Positions 17,623-26,407 are shown, counted from the first letter of the stretch. The stretch: 64,000 nucleotides of DNA from Methanocella conradii HZ254 (GCF_000251105.1 NC_017034.1:1178001-1242000), one strand, 5' to 3'. Made by a program: numbers and translations. The notes: a model not told the origin generated them from the sequence alone.

Positions 17623-18512
17623 GCTGCCTTGAAGAATGGCTCCCTGATGCTTACTGCACGCTTTAAGGCGTTCTCGAGCTCCTCATCGCTCAGGCCTCTC
17701 ACGTCCACGAGGTTGTCGTTCCTGAGCAGGCATGGCTTGAGCTTGAAGTCAGACGTGACCCTTAAACGGTTACAGTTCATGCAGAACTCGGAGTTATCGA
17801 TGGGCCTGACGACCTCGACCTCGGCTCCCTGGATGAAGTACTTGGCCCTGCGGTGCATCTCCCGGTACACGCACCTGTCCGCCATCGCCTTTAGCGACCT
17901 TTCGAGCGTCGACACGTCCGCGTGGCGCTCGAAGGCGCCGTTAAAGTCCATCAGCTCTATCACCTGGAGTATGAGAGGCCTGCCCCTGATGAAGCCCATC
18001 ATCCGCTCTACCTCGTCCTCGTTTATGCCCTTGAGGTAGACCATGTTGAGCTTTACTGGCGTCAGCCTCGCGTCGATGGCCGCTTCAATGCCTTCCAGCA
18101 CGCTCTCGAGCTTTCCCTTGCGCCGGGTTATGCTGTCGAACCTTTCGCCGTCGAGCGAGTCAAGGCTGATGTTGACCCGGTTGAGGCCAGACTCCTTTAG
18201 CCGCTGCGCCCTGCCCGCGAGCAGCGTGCCGTTGGTGGTAAGGGAGACATCCTTCAGCGGCGGCAATGCCATTAATATATCCTCCAGGTCTTTTCTCAAT
18301 AATGGCTCTCCGCCCGTAAGCTTGACGCGGTCCACTCCGTACTTCGAGGCGATGCGCACGAGACGGGCGACCTCGTCTACGGTGATCTCATCCCCGAACC
18401 CCCGCTCTCCCTCGGCGTGGCAGTAGATGCACTTAAGGTTACACCTCTGGGTGAGCGATATCCTGAGGCTTGATACCTTTCTTCCATAAGGGTCAACGAG
18501 GGGTCCTTGCAT
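17619..18512 (-). CDS. moaA: GTP 3',8-cyclase (MoaA)
   Basis: This 297-residue radical SAM enzyme performs the first step of molybdopterin/tungstopterin synthesis, converting GTP to 3',8-cyclo-7,8-dihydro-GTP. The SAM-cluster motif is CNLKCIYC (CX3CX2C), followed by the glycine-rich KLTGGEPLLR. The C-terminal substrate cluster is supplied by CMNCNRLRVTSDFKLKPC. Length is somewhat short, as is usual in archaea. It fits with the AOR and the MobB-MoaE fusion in the same window. Confidence 0.94.
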   Translation of the reverse strand: MQGPLVDPYGRKVSSLRISLTQRCNLKCIYCHAEGERGFGDEITVDEVARLVRIASKYGVDRVKLTGGEPLLRKDLEDILMALPPLKDVSLTTNGTLLAGRAQRLKESGLNRVNISLDSLDGERFDSITRRKGKLESVLEGIEAAIDARLTPVKLNMVYLKGINEDEVERMMGFIRGRPLILQVIELMDFNGAFERHADVSTLERSLKAMADRCVYREMHRRAKYFIQGAEVEVVRPIDNSEFCMNCNRLRVTSDFKLKPCLLRNDNLVDVRGLSDEELENALKRAVSIREPFFKAA

Positions 18513-18638
18513 CTAATGATAGTAGATTCATGGCATTATCAATCTTTTGCCATATACAAAAAATAATATGTAATCTAGTTTGATTGACGCGTACGTCGAT
18601 GATGCCCGTCCTGGCGGGAGCTATACAGGGCGGCGATA

Positions 18639-19697
18639 TCAGGCGCTGATGGGGCAGGGCGTGAAGCACAGGGCGGTGAGGCCAAACCCTATAGCCCCAA
18701 GAACAGCCCTTGGAAGGCCTATACTCTCCTCATCTTCGAGGGGACGGGGGTGCTCAGCGCTGCCTATCAATGCCGTGAATAGCCCCCAGAATATCCACAT
18801 GCCTCCTTGCGCCCCCATGATAAAGGTCGTATACATGCCAAACGCCATGATGACCGCGGGCAATGCCCTCGATAGCTTATCCGCCCACCGCCCCAGCATA
18901 GCGCGGGCCACATGGCCGCCATCAAGCTGGCCGACGGGTATCATGTTGAGGACGGTCACCAGCATTCCAACCCACCCCGCGAACGCTATCGGGTTAATGC
19001 TTTCGAGGCTCGTCCCCGGCCGGACGATCCCCGCCAGGAAATCGAACAGCAGAGGCGTCTGAAGCTGGAAATAGGTGGCGTCCTCCGGCTCAATGGCCGG
19101 GGCGGGCAGCATCAGGCCTATAACCGTGATAGCGATGGCAACTGCCAGCCCGACCAGCGGCCCCGAGATGCCCACGTCGAACAGCGCCTTCCTGTTCGGC
19201 ACCGGCCCCTTTTGCCTTATTATGGCACCCATCGTGCCGATGGGCGGAACGGGGAATGGTATAAAGTAAGGCAGGGTCGCGTTGATGCCATTCATCCTGG
19301 ACACCACATAGTGGCCCAGCTCGTGGGAGCCGAGGACTGCCATGATGGCCAGAGCGAACGGCAGCCCTTTATAGAGCAGAAGCGGCTCGCTAAAGACGTC
19401 CACGCCATACATCATGGCGCCCGTGAACGTGGTGGTAATGACGGTCGCGATGCAAAGGGCCGCGTTTATCCATATATTCTCAGGCTTCGCAGCCCTTATG
19501 ACCAGCACAGTTTCCCCGAGACGTTGCTCTAATACGGCCTCCTTTTTACGCCTGGAAAAATGAGGGTAAAGGCTGCCATAGAGGGTGGCTGTATCTACCA
19601 GGGGCTCGCCGAACAGCAGGTCGGCATCCCCAGTTTCCACGGTTTCGTAAAAGTTGAATACCTTTTTTATCGTATCCAGGTCTGCCTGATCCAGCAT
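18639..19697 (-). CDS. Site-2-type intramembrane metalloprotease (M50)
   Basis: This 352-residue multi-pass membrane protein has the zinc-binding HEXXH in GSHELGHYVV and the third ligand region NMIPVGQLDGGHVAR (NPDG-like motif) in later membrane segments. An N-terminal cytosolic domain of about 100 residues precedes the first membrane segment. Cysteines of a CFTPCP end are present. Site-2 proteases cleave substrates in the membrane, often releasing regulators; the substrate is unknown. Its ATG overlaps the stop of the phosphomevalonate dehydratase small subunit (TAATG), so it is cotranscribed with that enzyme. Confidence 0.9.
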   Translation of the reverse strand: MLDQADLDTIKKVFNFYETVETGDADLLFGEPLVDTATLYGSLYPHFSRRKKEAVLEQRLGETVLVIRAAKPENIWINAALCIATVITTTFTGAMMYGVDVFSEPLLLYKGLPFALAIMAVLGSHELGHYVVSRMNGINATLPYFIPFPVPPIGTMGAIIRQKGPVPNRKALFDVGISGPLVGLAVAIAITVIGLMLPAPAIEPEDATYFQLQTPLLFDFLAGIVRPGTSLESINPIAFAGWVGMLVTVLNMIPVGQLDGGHVARAMLGRWADKLSRALPAVIMAFGMYTTFIMGAQGGMWIFWGLFTALIGSAEHPRPLEDEESIGLPRAVLGAIGFGLTALCFTPCPISA

Positions 19698-20092
19698 TAT
19701 ACCTCGACCGTTCCCGATGTGCCGTCCACCGTGACGGCCATGCCGTCCTTTATCGCTTCCACCGGGTTCACGCTTAGGCTATCTACCATTGGTATGCCCG
19801 ATATTATCGCTCCGACCGCGACGATGGGCTCGGACCTGACGTTTACTATCGCCGCCGGGGCTACGCCGTTCTTCTTTAGCTGATACATGACATATGAGCC
19901 GACCGTCGAGCCCTTGCCGCCTGGAAATACGAGCACCTTTCCCTTAACGTTCTTGCCATACAGGGCATGGCCCCTCTCAATTACGTCCCCAGTCTTGGGG
20001 TCCACACCGCCTAAAAACGAGATAGGGTCTTTTGAGACGAGCGCTAACCCCATCGCCCTTCCCTTGGAGATTGTGCGCCCTTTATAGATCAT
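19697..20092 (-). CDS. Phosphomevalonate dehydratase small subunit (aconitase X swivel, DUF126)
   Basis: About 131 residues of the aconitase-X swivel family, with FLGGVDPKTGDVIERGH and the loop FPGGKGSTVGSYVMYQL. In archaea the large/small pair dehydrates (R)-5-phosphomevalonate to trans-anhydromevalonate 5-phosphate in the modified mevalonate pathway to isoprenoid lipids. The ATG at 20092 is preceded by AGGTGAT, which includes the stop of the large subunit; the longer frame to 20116 is not needed. Swivel domain and large subunit are separate genes here, as in other archaea, and form one operon with the downstream protease. Confidence 0.9.
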   Translation of the reverse strand: MIYKGRTISKGRAMGLALVSKDPISFLGGVDPKTGDVIERGHALYGKNVKGKVLVFPGGKGSTVGSYVMYQLKKNGVAPAAIVNVRSEPIVAVGAIISGIPMVDSLSVNPVEAIKDGMAVTVDGTSGTVEV

Positions 20093-20096
20093 CGCA

Positions 20097-21320
20097 TCAC
20101 CTGCACGCCTCTTCAATGCATTCCTCTGTTGTGCCCAAAACGGCGTCCACTCCGCACATGGATGGCACGTACTTCAACGCCTTTCCAGAGTTGACCATCA
20201 TCCGCCTGAAGCGGCTGGCCGCCGGGGATACGACCATGCACGTATCATAGATGACCCTGATGCCGTGCCGCCTTAGCTCGTCCACTATAGCTTTGTTTTT
20301 AGCCCCGAGTGAGCGGCCAACGCACACCCATACCTCTTTTTTAACGTGTCGCCCATTCAGGGCTGTCAGAATAGCCTCCAATTCTTCCTTTGATGCGTGA
20401 GGGCAGCCTAACGCTATCAGGTCCGGCTCCGCCTGTCCACCCATGAGCTTTCTGACGCCTCCCATGTCGACTTCAATCTTGTTCCTGGGCAGGAAATACC
20501 GCTTCGGCACCTCCCAATCATCCTCGCTGGCCAGCTCCTGGCGCTCCACCTCCATCCTGTCCGGGGGCAGGATGTATTGCTCTGGCGTCACGTGGAGCAC
20601 GTGGAATAGCGCGACAGAGCCCGAGGCCGCAAGCGCGGCTCCGAGGTGCTTAAGCTCGTCCTCCGTTGGCGTGCCTTTCAAGTCGAATATCGGTATGCCG
20701 TCGCCCACCCTGGGGCCTACCACGTAGCCCAGCGCTCCATATTCTACACCGTGGATAGGCTCTTTGACCCTGACAGTTACTGTAGGATAGCGATTTTCCC
20801 GGATGTGAAGGCCGTAGTTGGCAGTCTTTCCCACGAGCGCTGCGGCCAGCGCCGATGGCCCGCCTTCCCTGTTCGTTCGGGCGCCCAGCACGGAGTTTGC
20901 GTAGCACACTGCTGACGACTCTGACCACGCTAAATGGTCTCCAAACTTCGGGCGCTCAAGGTAGTATGGGGTACAGGTGCACTCGGCCTTTATGCCCAGC
21001 TTTTCATACGCTTTCAGGATCTGCTCCTGCTTTTCGGCGAATTGCCTGTCTATGCCCATGTCTGCCCATGCGTCGCGGTCCATGCCCATTGGGTTCAGGA
21101 CTGCGGGCACTGCTGCCTTGCCTTCCAGGCTCTCGATCCATTCGAGGCCAGCGTCGCCTATGGTCTTGTACGAGACGCCCGCGATCTGGGCGCTTTTCAC
21201 CGGTATCAGCCTGTCTGCGCCATAAATGTCGCCGAGCGCCACGAGTATCTCCATCATCTTTTGTAGCGTGGGGCCATGTTCGCCATTATAGATCGCTTCT
21301 TCTTCCTTCGTCAGGTACAT
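20097..21320 (-). CDS. Phosphomevalonate dehydratase large subunit (aconitase X, DUF521)
   Basis: This 407-residue protein starts MYLTKEEEAIYNGEHGPT, the characteristic N-terminus of aconitase X catalytic subunits. Cluster and substrate residues are expected in CTCTPYYLERP, SSAVCYANSVLGARTNREGG, ALGCPHASKEE and YDTCMVVSP; the cysteines in these motifs probably bind the iron-sulfur cluster. With the small subunit directly downstream it forms the archaeal mevalonate-pathway dehydratase. This operon is housekeeping for archaeal ether lipid synthesis. Confidence 0.92.
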   Translation of the reverse strand: MYLTKEEEAIYNGEHGPTLQKMMEILVALGDIYGADRLIPVKSAQIAGVSYKTIGDAGLEWIESLEGKAAVPAVLNPMGMDRDAWADMGIDRQFAEKQEQILKAYEKLGIKAECTCTPYYLERPKFGDHLAWSESSAVCYANSVLGARTNREGGPSALAAALVGKTANYGLHIRENRYPTVTVRVKEPIHGVEYGALGYVVGPRVGDGIPIFDLKGTPTEDELKHLGAALAASGSVALFHVLHVTPEQYILPPDRMEVERQELASEDDWEVPKRYFLPRNKIEVDMGGVRKLMGGQAEPDLIALGCPHASKEELEAILTALNGRHVKKEVWVCVGRSLGAKNKAIVDELRRHGIRVIYDTCMVVSPAASRFRRMMVNSGKALKYVPSMCGVDAVLGTTEECIEEACR

Positions 21321-21751
21321 AAAAAATTCTGATAAGACTTGTGATTTGCTCCCATAAACTTTTTGCTTTTAATGCTGTGTTTAGCTTTTATCTTATTGAA
21401 TAATGGATGGACTGAATGGGGGAGGGGGCTTCGCTCCGCCCCCCTTCAGGGGTGCGAGGCAGGCATGGGAGGTAAAAGGAATTCCGTCCTCGCATCCACA
21501 TAGGCTCTTGGTGGTACATCATAAGACATGGCTTATGAGAAGGATGCAGAAAGGGCCGGAGCCTTTTAGCGTTTTTAAGGGGGGGGGTTAGGCGCCCCGG
21601 CCCTGCCGCATTCTGGTGATATCTTCTGCTCACAACACAACTACGCCCTGGAACAACCCAAAGGCAATAAACAATAGCAATGGCTTGTATATATACTTTT
21701 TCGTTTAAAGTGAAAAAAATAGCTTACTCAACCGCTAACGATTAAAAAAAT
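21321..21751. other. Intergenic region with a GC-rich hairpin
   Basis: This 431-base gap has no convincing gene. It contains a strong hairpin at 21413-21449 (TGAATGGGGG paired with CCCCCCTTCA around CTTCGCTCCG), a poly-G/poly-C patch at 21582-21602, and an AT-rich stretch next to the zinc-ribbon gene. Short open frames across the GC-rich part are low complexity. Confidence 0.6.
21413..21449. repeat. G-rich hairpin
   Basis: The palindrome TGAATGGGGG...CCCCCCTTCA has a CTTCG-containing loop resembling the G-rich blocks of elements A and B and the hairpin at 53140-53188. It may be a degenerate member of the same repeat family or a terminator-like structure. Confidence 0.6.
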
Positions 21752-21928
21752 TTACCTGGCAACCCGCTGACGATTCGCCATCCACTTACCATACCGCTCC
21801 TGAAGGTCCTTACCAATCGTCTGAACGTTACCGCAATCATCGCACACGGCAAACTTCTTGCCCTCGGACTCGAACACGACGATCTTAACCTTATGGCTCG
21901 AGCACTTCTGGCATACCAGCTGCTTCAG
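21752..21928 (-). CDS. Small zinc-ribbon protein, apparent CTG start
   Basis: This frame codes 58 residues with two CxxC pairs (VCQKCSSHK and VCDDCGNVQ), a two-knuckle zinc ribbon, and a basic tail QERYGKWMANRQRVAR. No ATG, GTG or TTG exists between the upstream in-frame stop and the first cysteine pair. CTG 21926-21928 lies seven bases after a perfect GGAGG, so initiation there is the best explanation. It follows the KaiC-like gene by 18 bases in an operon with a roadblock-like gene. Zinc ribbons of this size often mediate nucleic-acid or protein binding; the function is not known. Confidence 0.75.
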   Translation of the reverse strand: MKQLVCQKCSSHKVKIVVFESEGKKFAVCDDCGNVQTIGKDLQERYGKWMANRQRVAR

Positions 21929-21946
21929 CTCAAACCCTCCGGTTTT

Positions 21947-22840
21947 TCAGCTGGCCACCCTGGGCTCGTCAAGCACTCTTTCCTCGCTTTTATAGTCCTC
22001 GATGAGCATGTTGACGATCTGCTCGGGCTCCATGTCGCCAAGGTCCGCGCGCTCCAGGTACTTTATAACGTTCTTTATCTGCTCGGCATCCCGCTTTGGC
22101 AGGTTTGCCACCGCATTGTTGATGGCCAGCTTCAAATCCGGGGTGAGCTTTTTAACCCGCTTACCGTCAAGCTCGCTGGTGTCGACTACTATTCCGATGC
22201 CGAGCACGAAACGGTACGGGTAGGTCACCTCGCTATGCCAGGACTGGCGCGTCTTAAGGACGTTCATCATGCGGTTACCCGTGCCGGGCACTGTGAAAAT
22301 GCGGACGATGTTATCCGCCAGGTACATGGGGATGACAGTCTCTTCGCCGCCCTCGCCGCTATACTCCTCGATCGTGCTCAACACGGTGCCCACCTTCTTG
22401 GTCTCTTTAAAAAGCTGGGAGATGAGCATGCGCTGCTCGTACTTATCATCGAAGGCCCATATGACGGGCGTGAGCGGGTCGATGGCGATGCGGGCGCTCG
22501 AGCCCTTCCAGTCGTCCACGAATTCGGGCATCTCCTCCTTGATAAAGTCGGCTAGATCCTTGCCCGCGGCCTCGAGGAAGACCAGGGAGCTGTTCTCCAC
22601 GTAGGCGCCTATGTCTTCCCAGCCCATGCTCCTGGCCTCGGCCATGATCTGCTCCTTCGATTCCTCCAGAGTAATGTATATTGCTTCATTTCCGAGTTCC
22701 AGGCCTTTCCTTATAAACTGTAGGGCCATCGTGGTCTTTCCGGTGCCGGCCGAGCCGACGAGGATGCTTGCCGAGTGTTCGTTGAACCCTCCGTCAAGGA
22801 GGTCGTCCAATCCTAGTATACCAGTCTTAATCTTCTTCAT
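21947..22840 (-). CDS. KaiC-like RecA-superfamily ATPase
   Basis: This 297-residue single KaiC domain begins TGILGLDDLLDGGF, with Walker A GSAGTGKTT, the paired acidic residues ITLEESKEQ after beta-strand 2, and Walker B-like RIAIDPLTPVIW. About 70 helical residues follow the ATPase core (LADLEPEQIV-like region DLGDMEPEQIVNMLIEDY). Such single-domain KaiC proteins have been proposed as signalling hubs in archaea (Makarova, Galperin and Koonin). The gene starts four bases after the roadblock-like gene and is followed by a zinc-ribbon protein; a complex of the three is plausible. Confidence 0.88.
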   Translation of the reverse strand: MKKIKTGILGLDDLLDGGFNEHSASILVGSAGTGKTTMALQFIRKGLELGNEAIYITLEESKEQIMAEARSMGWEDIGAYVENSSLVFLEAAGKDLADFIKEEMPEFVDDWKGSSARIAIDPLTPVIWAFDDKYEQRMLISQLFKETKKVGTVLSTIEEYSGEGGEETVIPMYLADNIVRIFTVPGTGNRMMNVLKTRQSWHSEVTYPYRFVLGIGIVVDTSELDGKRVKKLTPDLKLAINNAVANLPKRDAEQIKNVIKYLERADLGDMEPEQIVNMLIEDYKSEERVLDEPRVAS

Positions 22841-22844
22841 TATT

Positions 22845-23405
22845 TCACCTTGCGGCCCATCGGGGCTGGTTTTTCTCTAGCGTGAACCTGATGACATCGT
22901 TGGCAACGTTATCGCCGAAGTGGTTGGTGATATTCCCGACGAGGTCGTAGGCGAGGACTTTCAGCTCGTCGGGGCTCTTGCGCGTTATTCTCTCGAACTC
23001 TTCCTTCGTTAGCTCTCCCACACTAAGGTGGCTTCCTATCAGGTCTCCTACCATTTTTATCTCCAGCATGATGGATAGCATGTCATAGTCCTTCTCTAGC
23101 AGGCAGCCGATGATGGCGTTATCCGCATTATAAAGGACTACTGCGCCCTCTTCTGTCTCGAAGACGACCCTGCGGAGGGGGGAGCTTCGCATCCCGTTGA
23201 TGGCCTGCACGGCCTTTTTCACGAGCTGCATGAGGGCGCTCTCCTTTTGCCTGGGCATGTTCTTGTTGAAAAGCTGCGTGATCACGTCGCCATTCCTGGA
23301 AGTGACTATGGCGCCAAGCGCGCCTTTTTTATCGAGCAAGCCCCTGAGGTCTCTCTCGACATTGTTCTTCCAGTTGCCTCTTTTTAATGCGGATACCTTT
23401 TCCAT
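22845..23405 (-). CDS. Roadblock/longin-like protein
   Basis: About 186 residues from ATG 23405, which has CGGAGG six bases upstream. The first 120 residues look like a roadblock/LC7 or longin fold: VERDLRGLLDKKGALGAIVTSRNGDVI, then a long amphipathic helix, and RRVVFETEEGAVVLYNADNAIIGCLLE. The C-terminal part is helical (LTKEEFERITRKSPDELKVLAYDL). Roadblock proteins commonly partner small GTPases or other P-loop NTPases, here probably the KaiC-like ATPase encoded four bases downstream. The fold call is moderate; no motif fixes a function. Confidence 0.65.
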   Translation of the reverse strand: MEKVSALKRGNWKNNVERDLRGLLDKKGALGAIVTSRNGDVITQLFNKNMPRQKESALMQLVKKAVQAINGMRSSPLRRVVFETEEGAVVLYNADNAIIGCLLEKDYDMLSIMLEIKMVGDLIGSHLSVGELTKEEFERITRKSPDELKVLAYDLVGNITNHFGDNVANDVIRFTLEKNQPRWAAR

Positions 23406-23634
23406 GCCATGCCTCCGGAGCTCAAACAATTACTATTTTTTAGTAATTATTTTTATACGAAATAAAGCTTTCTACGCCTTACGATCTTTTTAGCGCCAGG
23501 CATATGAAGTATTATATTTTGTTTAACATATAAAAAATTTTGGTTGGGCGCACCATGCTCCGCCAAAAATACAGCTAAAGCAAAGGGTTTATGGGTTATG
23601 ACCGATATTTTACGCTTTTACAGGAGATGGTGGT

Positions 23635-24690
23635 ATTACTAAGCTGATAGAGGCAGCCAGGGTGGCTATGAGGGACGTCCTGGGGCTCAGGGAAGGGGAA
23701 GAGGTGCTCATCGTCACCAACTTCGAGGGCGACGTGTTCCCTGTGGCGCGGGCCGTGTTTGAAGTCACGAGGGAGATGAAGGGCAGGCCAACCATGGCCA
23801 TACAGGGGATGAAGACTATTTATGATTATGCCGAACGTCTCGTTTTGGAGGCGATAAGGGCGGAGCCGGACATTATAGTCTCACTATCGGCCAATAAGAT
23901 GGGTAAAGACCCTTATGGGCTTACGATAGGCTATGTTGGCAGAGACGGCAAGAAGTATGATCATGTGTTTGACTTGTTGATGGATGGCGATAAGAGGATC
24001 AGGGGGTTCTGGTCGCCTACAACGACAGTCGAGATGTTCGAGCGGTGCGTGGCGCTGGACTATGGAGAGATGCAGGCCACAGCTGCCAGGATTAAGGGCG
24101 CCCTTGAAGGCGCGGATGAAATACACGTAACTTCCCCTGCGGGGACCGATGTTTATATATCGGTTAAGGGCCGCAAGGCTTTCCTCGATGACGGCAACTT
24201 CAGGCTTCCCGGGCAGGGCGGTAACCTGCCGGCCGGCGAGGTGTTCATTTCCCCTGCTATTGCGAGCGCGAGGGGCACCATCGTGTTCGATGGCACCATT
24301 GACCTCGTCCCGAACGCGGTAATTCCCAAGAAGCCGGTGAAGGTCACGCTTAAGGATGGCTATGTGGATAAGGTGACGGGCGGCGAGGAGGCAAAAGCGC
24401 TGCTCAAGGTCATCAGGAAGGGCGAGCAGATGGCACGTGAGAAAAGCCTCAAGGCGGAAGAGCGCAACGCCAGGCACATCGGCGAGCTGGGAATCGGGAT
24501 TAACTACAAGGCCAGGATGACCGGCAACCTCCTGGAGGACGAGAAAGTGGGCAAGACGGTGCACTTTGCCATCGGCTCTAACTATGATAACGACGCCAAA
24601 GCCCTCATCCATCAGGATTGTCTGGTCCTGAAGCCCTCAATGTGGGTTGATGGCAGGCAAGTGATGAAGGACGGCAGGCTTCTCATCTAA
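23635..24690 (+). CDS. M29-type thermophilic aminopeptidase
   Basis: About 351 residues of the M29 metallopeptidase family. The expected metal-ligand region is RNARHIGELGIGINYKARMTGNLLEDEKVGKTVHFAIGSN, with Glu, His and further acidic residues; the end PSMWVDGRQVMKDGRLLI is typical of the family. The N-terminal helix seems to begin at ATT 23635 (TKLIEAARVAMRDVLG), eight bases after GGAG; the first conventional codon in frame is GTG 23662, which would cut that helix. These enzymes remove N-terminal residues from peptides in the cytosol. It converges on the XRE regulator gene. Confidence 0.85.
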   Translation: MTKLIEAARVAMRDVLGLREGEEVLIVTNFEGDVFPVARAVFEVTREMKGRPTMAIQGMKTIYDYAERLVLEAIRAEPDIIVSLSANKMGKDPYGLTIGYVGRDGKKYDHVFDLLMDGDKRIRGFWSPTTTVEMFERCVALDYGEMQATAARIKGALEGADEIHVTSPAGTDVYISVKGRKAFLDDGNFRLPGQGGNLPAGEVFISPAIASARGTIVFDGTIDLVPNAVIPKKPVKVTLKDGYVDKVTGGEEAKALLKVIRKGEQMAREKSLKAEERNARHIGELGIGINYKARMTGNLLEDEKVGKTVHFAIGSNYDNDAKALIHQDCLVLKPSMWVDGRQVMKDGRLLI

Positions 24691-24700
24691 ATTTTATAAT

Positions 24701-25231
24701 TCAGGATGGAGTGAGCACTTTCCTGGAAGCAGTCTCTATGGCCGCGACCACGCTGTTGCCGGGCATGATGGTGGCCACGGGGATGCGCACGATCTTCTCA
24801 AGGGTATAGCTAACGATGGGGGCGCAAACCAGGGCCTGGGCGCCATCCCTCTCCGCCTTAATAGCCGCCACGATGGCGTCCTCCATGGTCATCGCAGAGT
24901 ACTCACGGACCACGATGCGCTTCCCATCCACGAGCATCTCGCGCTCGCTGATGCGGTCAAGCACGGGCCGCGCCGCTATCACGGCGATGAACTTCTCCCG
25001 GCTCAAGCCCTCTATCTCGCGTATCGCGTCAATGACCTGGCGAAGGGTGCCGAGGTTGGGGTCTCTTTCCCCGCTCATTATCTTATAAAGCGTGCTCGGG
25101 GAGACCCCTGAACGCCTCCCGAACTCGGTAATGCTCAAGCCCAGGTCCTTTTTTATGGCCTTCTCAAGCGTCTTCCTGAACTCCTCGTCAGACTGAAATG
25201 CCGCCATGATCACGTCATCCGCTATAGTCAT
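24701..25231 (-). CDS. XRE-family regulator with conserved C-terminal domain
   Basis: About 176 residues from ATG 25231, preceded by GAGGT. An N-terminal helical part is followed by an XRE helix-turn-helix (LSITEFGRRSGVSPSTLYKIMSGERDPNLGTLRQV). A C-terminal domain contains VVREYSAMTMEDAIVAAIKAERDGAQALVCAPIVSYTLEKI and could bind a small ligand. The overall plan matches an archaeal family of XRE-like proteins (COG3620 type). It is divergent from the ABC importer operon, so control of that operon is likely but not shown; the 112-base space between them would hold the operators. Confidence 0.8.
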   Translation of the reverse strand: MTIADDVIMAAFQSDEEFRKTLEKAIKKDLGLSITEFGRRSGVSPSTLYKIMSGERDPNLGTLRQVIDAIREIEGLSREKFIAVIAARPVLDRISEREMLVDGKRIVVREYSAMTMEDAIVAAIKAERDGAQALVCAPIVSYTLEKIVRIPVATIMPGNSVVAAIETASRKVLTPS

Positions 25232-25351
25232 AAACCTCAATCCTTAAAGTATAATGTATGCCCAAATATTTCTACTTTTGTATTAAATGAAAGTTGCCCT
25301 GGGGAAAAGCTATAAGCCATTTTGAGGAATACAACAAACGGAAGGTATATT

Positions 25352-26407
25352 ATGGCTATCGATAACCTCATTGATAGGCTTAAGGAGGATAGGCTCTCCA
25401 GAAGGACGGTGCTAAAGCTCGGGGCCGCGGCGGGCATAGGGCTTGCCGGCCTGGGCATGGCGGGATGCTCCAGCCCGAGCCCAACGGTTTCAGCGACCCC
25501 GACGTCGGCTCCGCTAAAGGTAAAAGAGACAGTGAACATAGGATACCTGACCACTGACCATGACGCTCCCCTTTACGTCGCTAAGACTAAAGGCTTCTTA
25601 GAGAAATACGGGATGAAAGTCAAGCTGGTCAACTTCAACTCCGGGCCGGAGATAATGACGCAGATGGCGGGAGGCAGCATCGACATCGGCGTGGCCGGTG
25701 TCCCGCCGGTCATACTCGCGTACGACAAGGACCCGACTGTCAAGATAGTGGCCGCCGTGCACAAGAACGGCTCCGGCCTTTTCGTGAAGAAGGGCTCTGG
25801 CCTGAAGAAGTTCACCGACCTGAAGGGCAAGAAGATTGGCTCCCCTGGCCCTGGCTCCATCCAGGATATCCTGGTCAGGCAGCTATGCAAGAAGTATGGG
25901 ATGTCGTATGAAACCGACGTGTCGATGGCGAAGCTTCCCGCCGGGCAATGGGTGGGCGCGGTGGACGCAGGGACGGTCGACGCCGTGATGGCCTGGGAGC
26001 CTTACGTCACCATTGCCGAGATGCAGGGCATAGGCGAGGTCATGTTGAGGTCTGAGGACATAATGCCGGGCCATCCATGCGACTCCATCGTGGCCACCCA
26101 GACGATGATTAGCCAGTACCCGGACTCTGTCAAGGCCTTCCTGAGGGCGCACCGCGATGCGGTGGAGCTGATAAACTCTAACCCGCAGGAAGCGGCGCAA
26201 ATCGTGTCCTCCCCCGAGTGGCTGGCAGACGATACCGCCATCGAGCGGGCGGCGCTCGAGCACATAGCATTCCTGTATAAGCCCGACGAGGAATACCTTT
26301 CAGGCACTGATACGTTCTCCAGGGCGCTAAAGGAGGAGCTGGGCCTCACTAAGAAGGTCTACACGAGGGATGAGCTGTTCGACCTGACCCTGATTAGCCA
26401 GATATGA
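25352..26407 (+). CDS. ABC transporter substrate-binding lipoprotein, NMT1/SsuA-like
   Basis: About 351 residues from ATG 25352, which has GGAAGG upstream. A twin-arginine signal SRRTVLKLGAAAGIGLAG ends in a lipobox-like GMAGC, followed by a Ser/Thr/Pro linker. The binding domain begins VNIGYLTTDHDAPLYVAKTKGFLEKYG and shows MAGGSIDIGVAGVPPVI and DAVMAWEPYV, typical of the nitrate/sulfonate/thiamin-precursor (NMT1) group. The substrate is not identifiable by eye; taurine/sulfonate, nitrate and pyrimidine precursors are all possible. It is the first gene of a three-gene importer. Confidence 0.9.
   Translation: MAIDNLIDRLKEDRLSRRTVLKLGAAAGIGLAGLGMAGCSSPSPTVSATPTSAPLKVKETVNIGYLTTDHDAPLYVAKTKGFLEKYGMKVKLVNFNSGPEIMTQMAGGSIDIGVAGVPPVILAYDKDPTVKIVAAVHKNGSGLFVKKGSGLKKFTDLKGKKIGSPGPGSIQDILVRQLCKKYGMSYETDVSMAKLPAGQWVGAVDAGTVDAVMAWEPYVTIAEMQGIGEVMLRSEDIMPGHPCDSIVATQTMISQYPDSVKAFLRAHRDAVELINSNPQEAAQIVSSPEWLADDTAIERAALEHIAFLYKPDEEYLSGTDTFSRALKEELGLTKKVYTRDELFDLTLISQI

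Noticed and set aside
18912..19532. Long plus-strand open frame
   Set aside because: Antisense to the M50 protease with its HEXXH motif; charged, low-complexity composition typical of a shadow frame.
21403..21591. Short open frame over the GC-rich hairpin
   Set aside because: Low complexity from the hairpin; no SD and no family resemblance.
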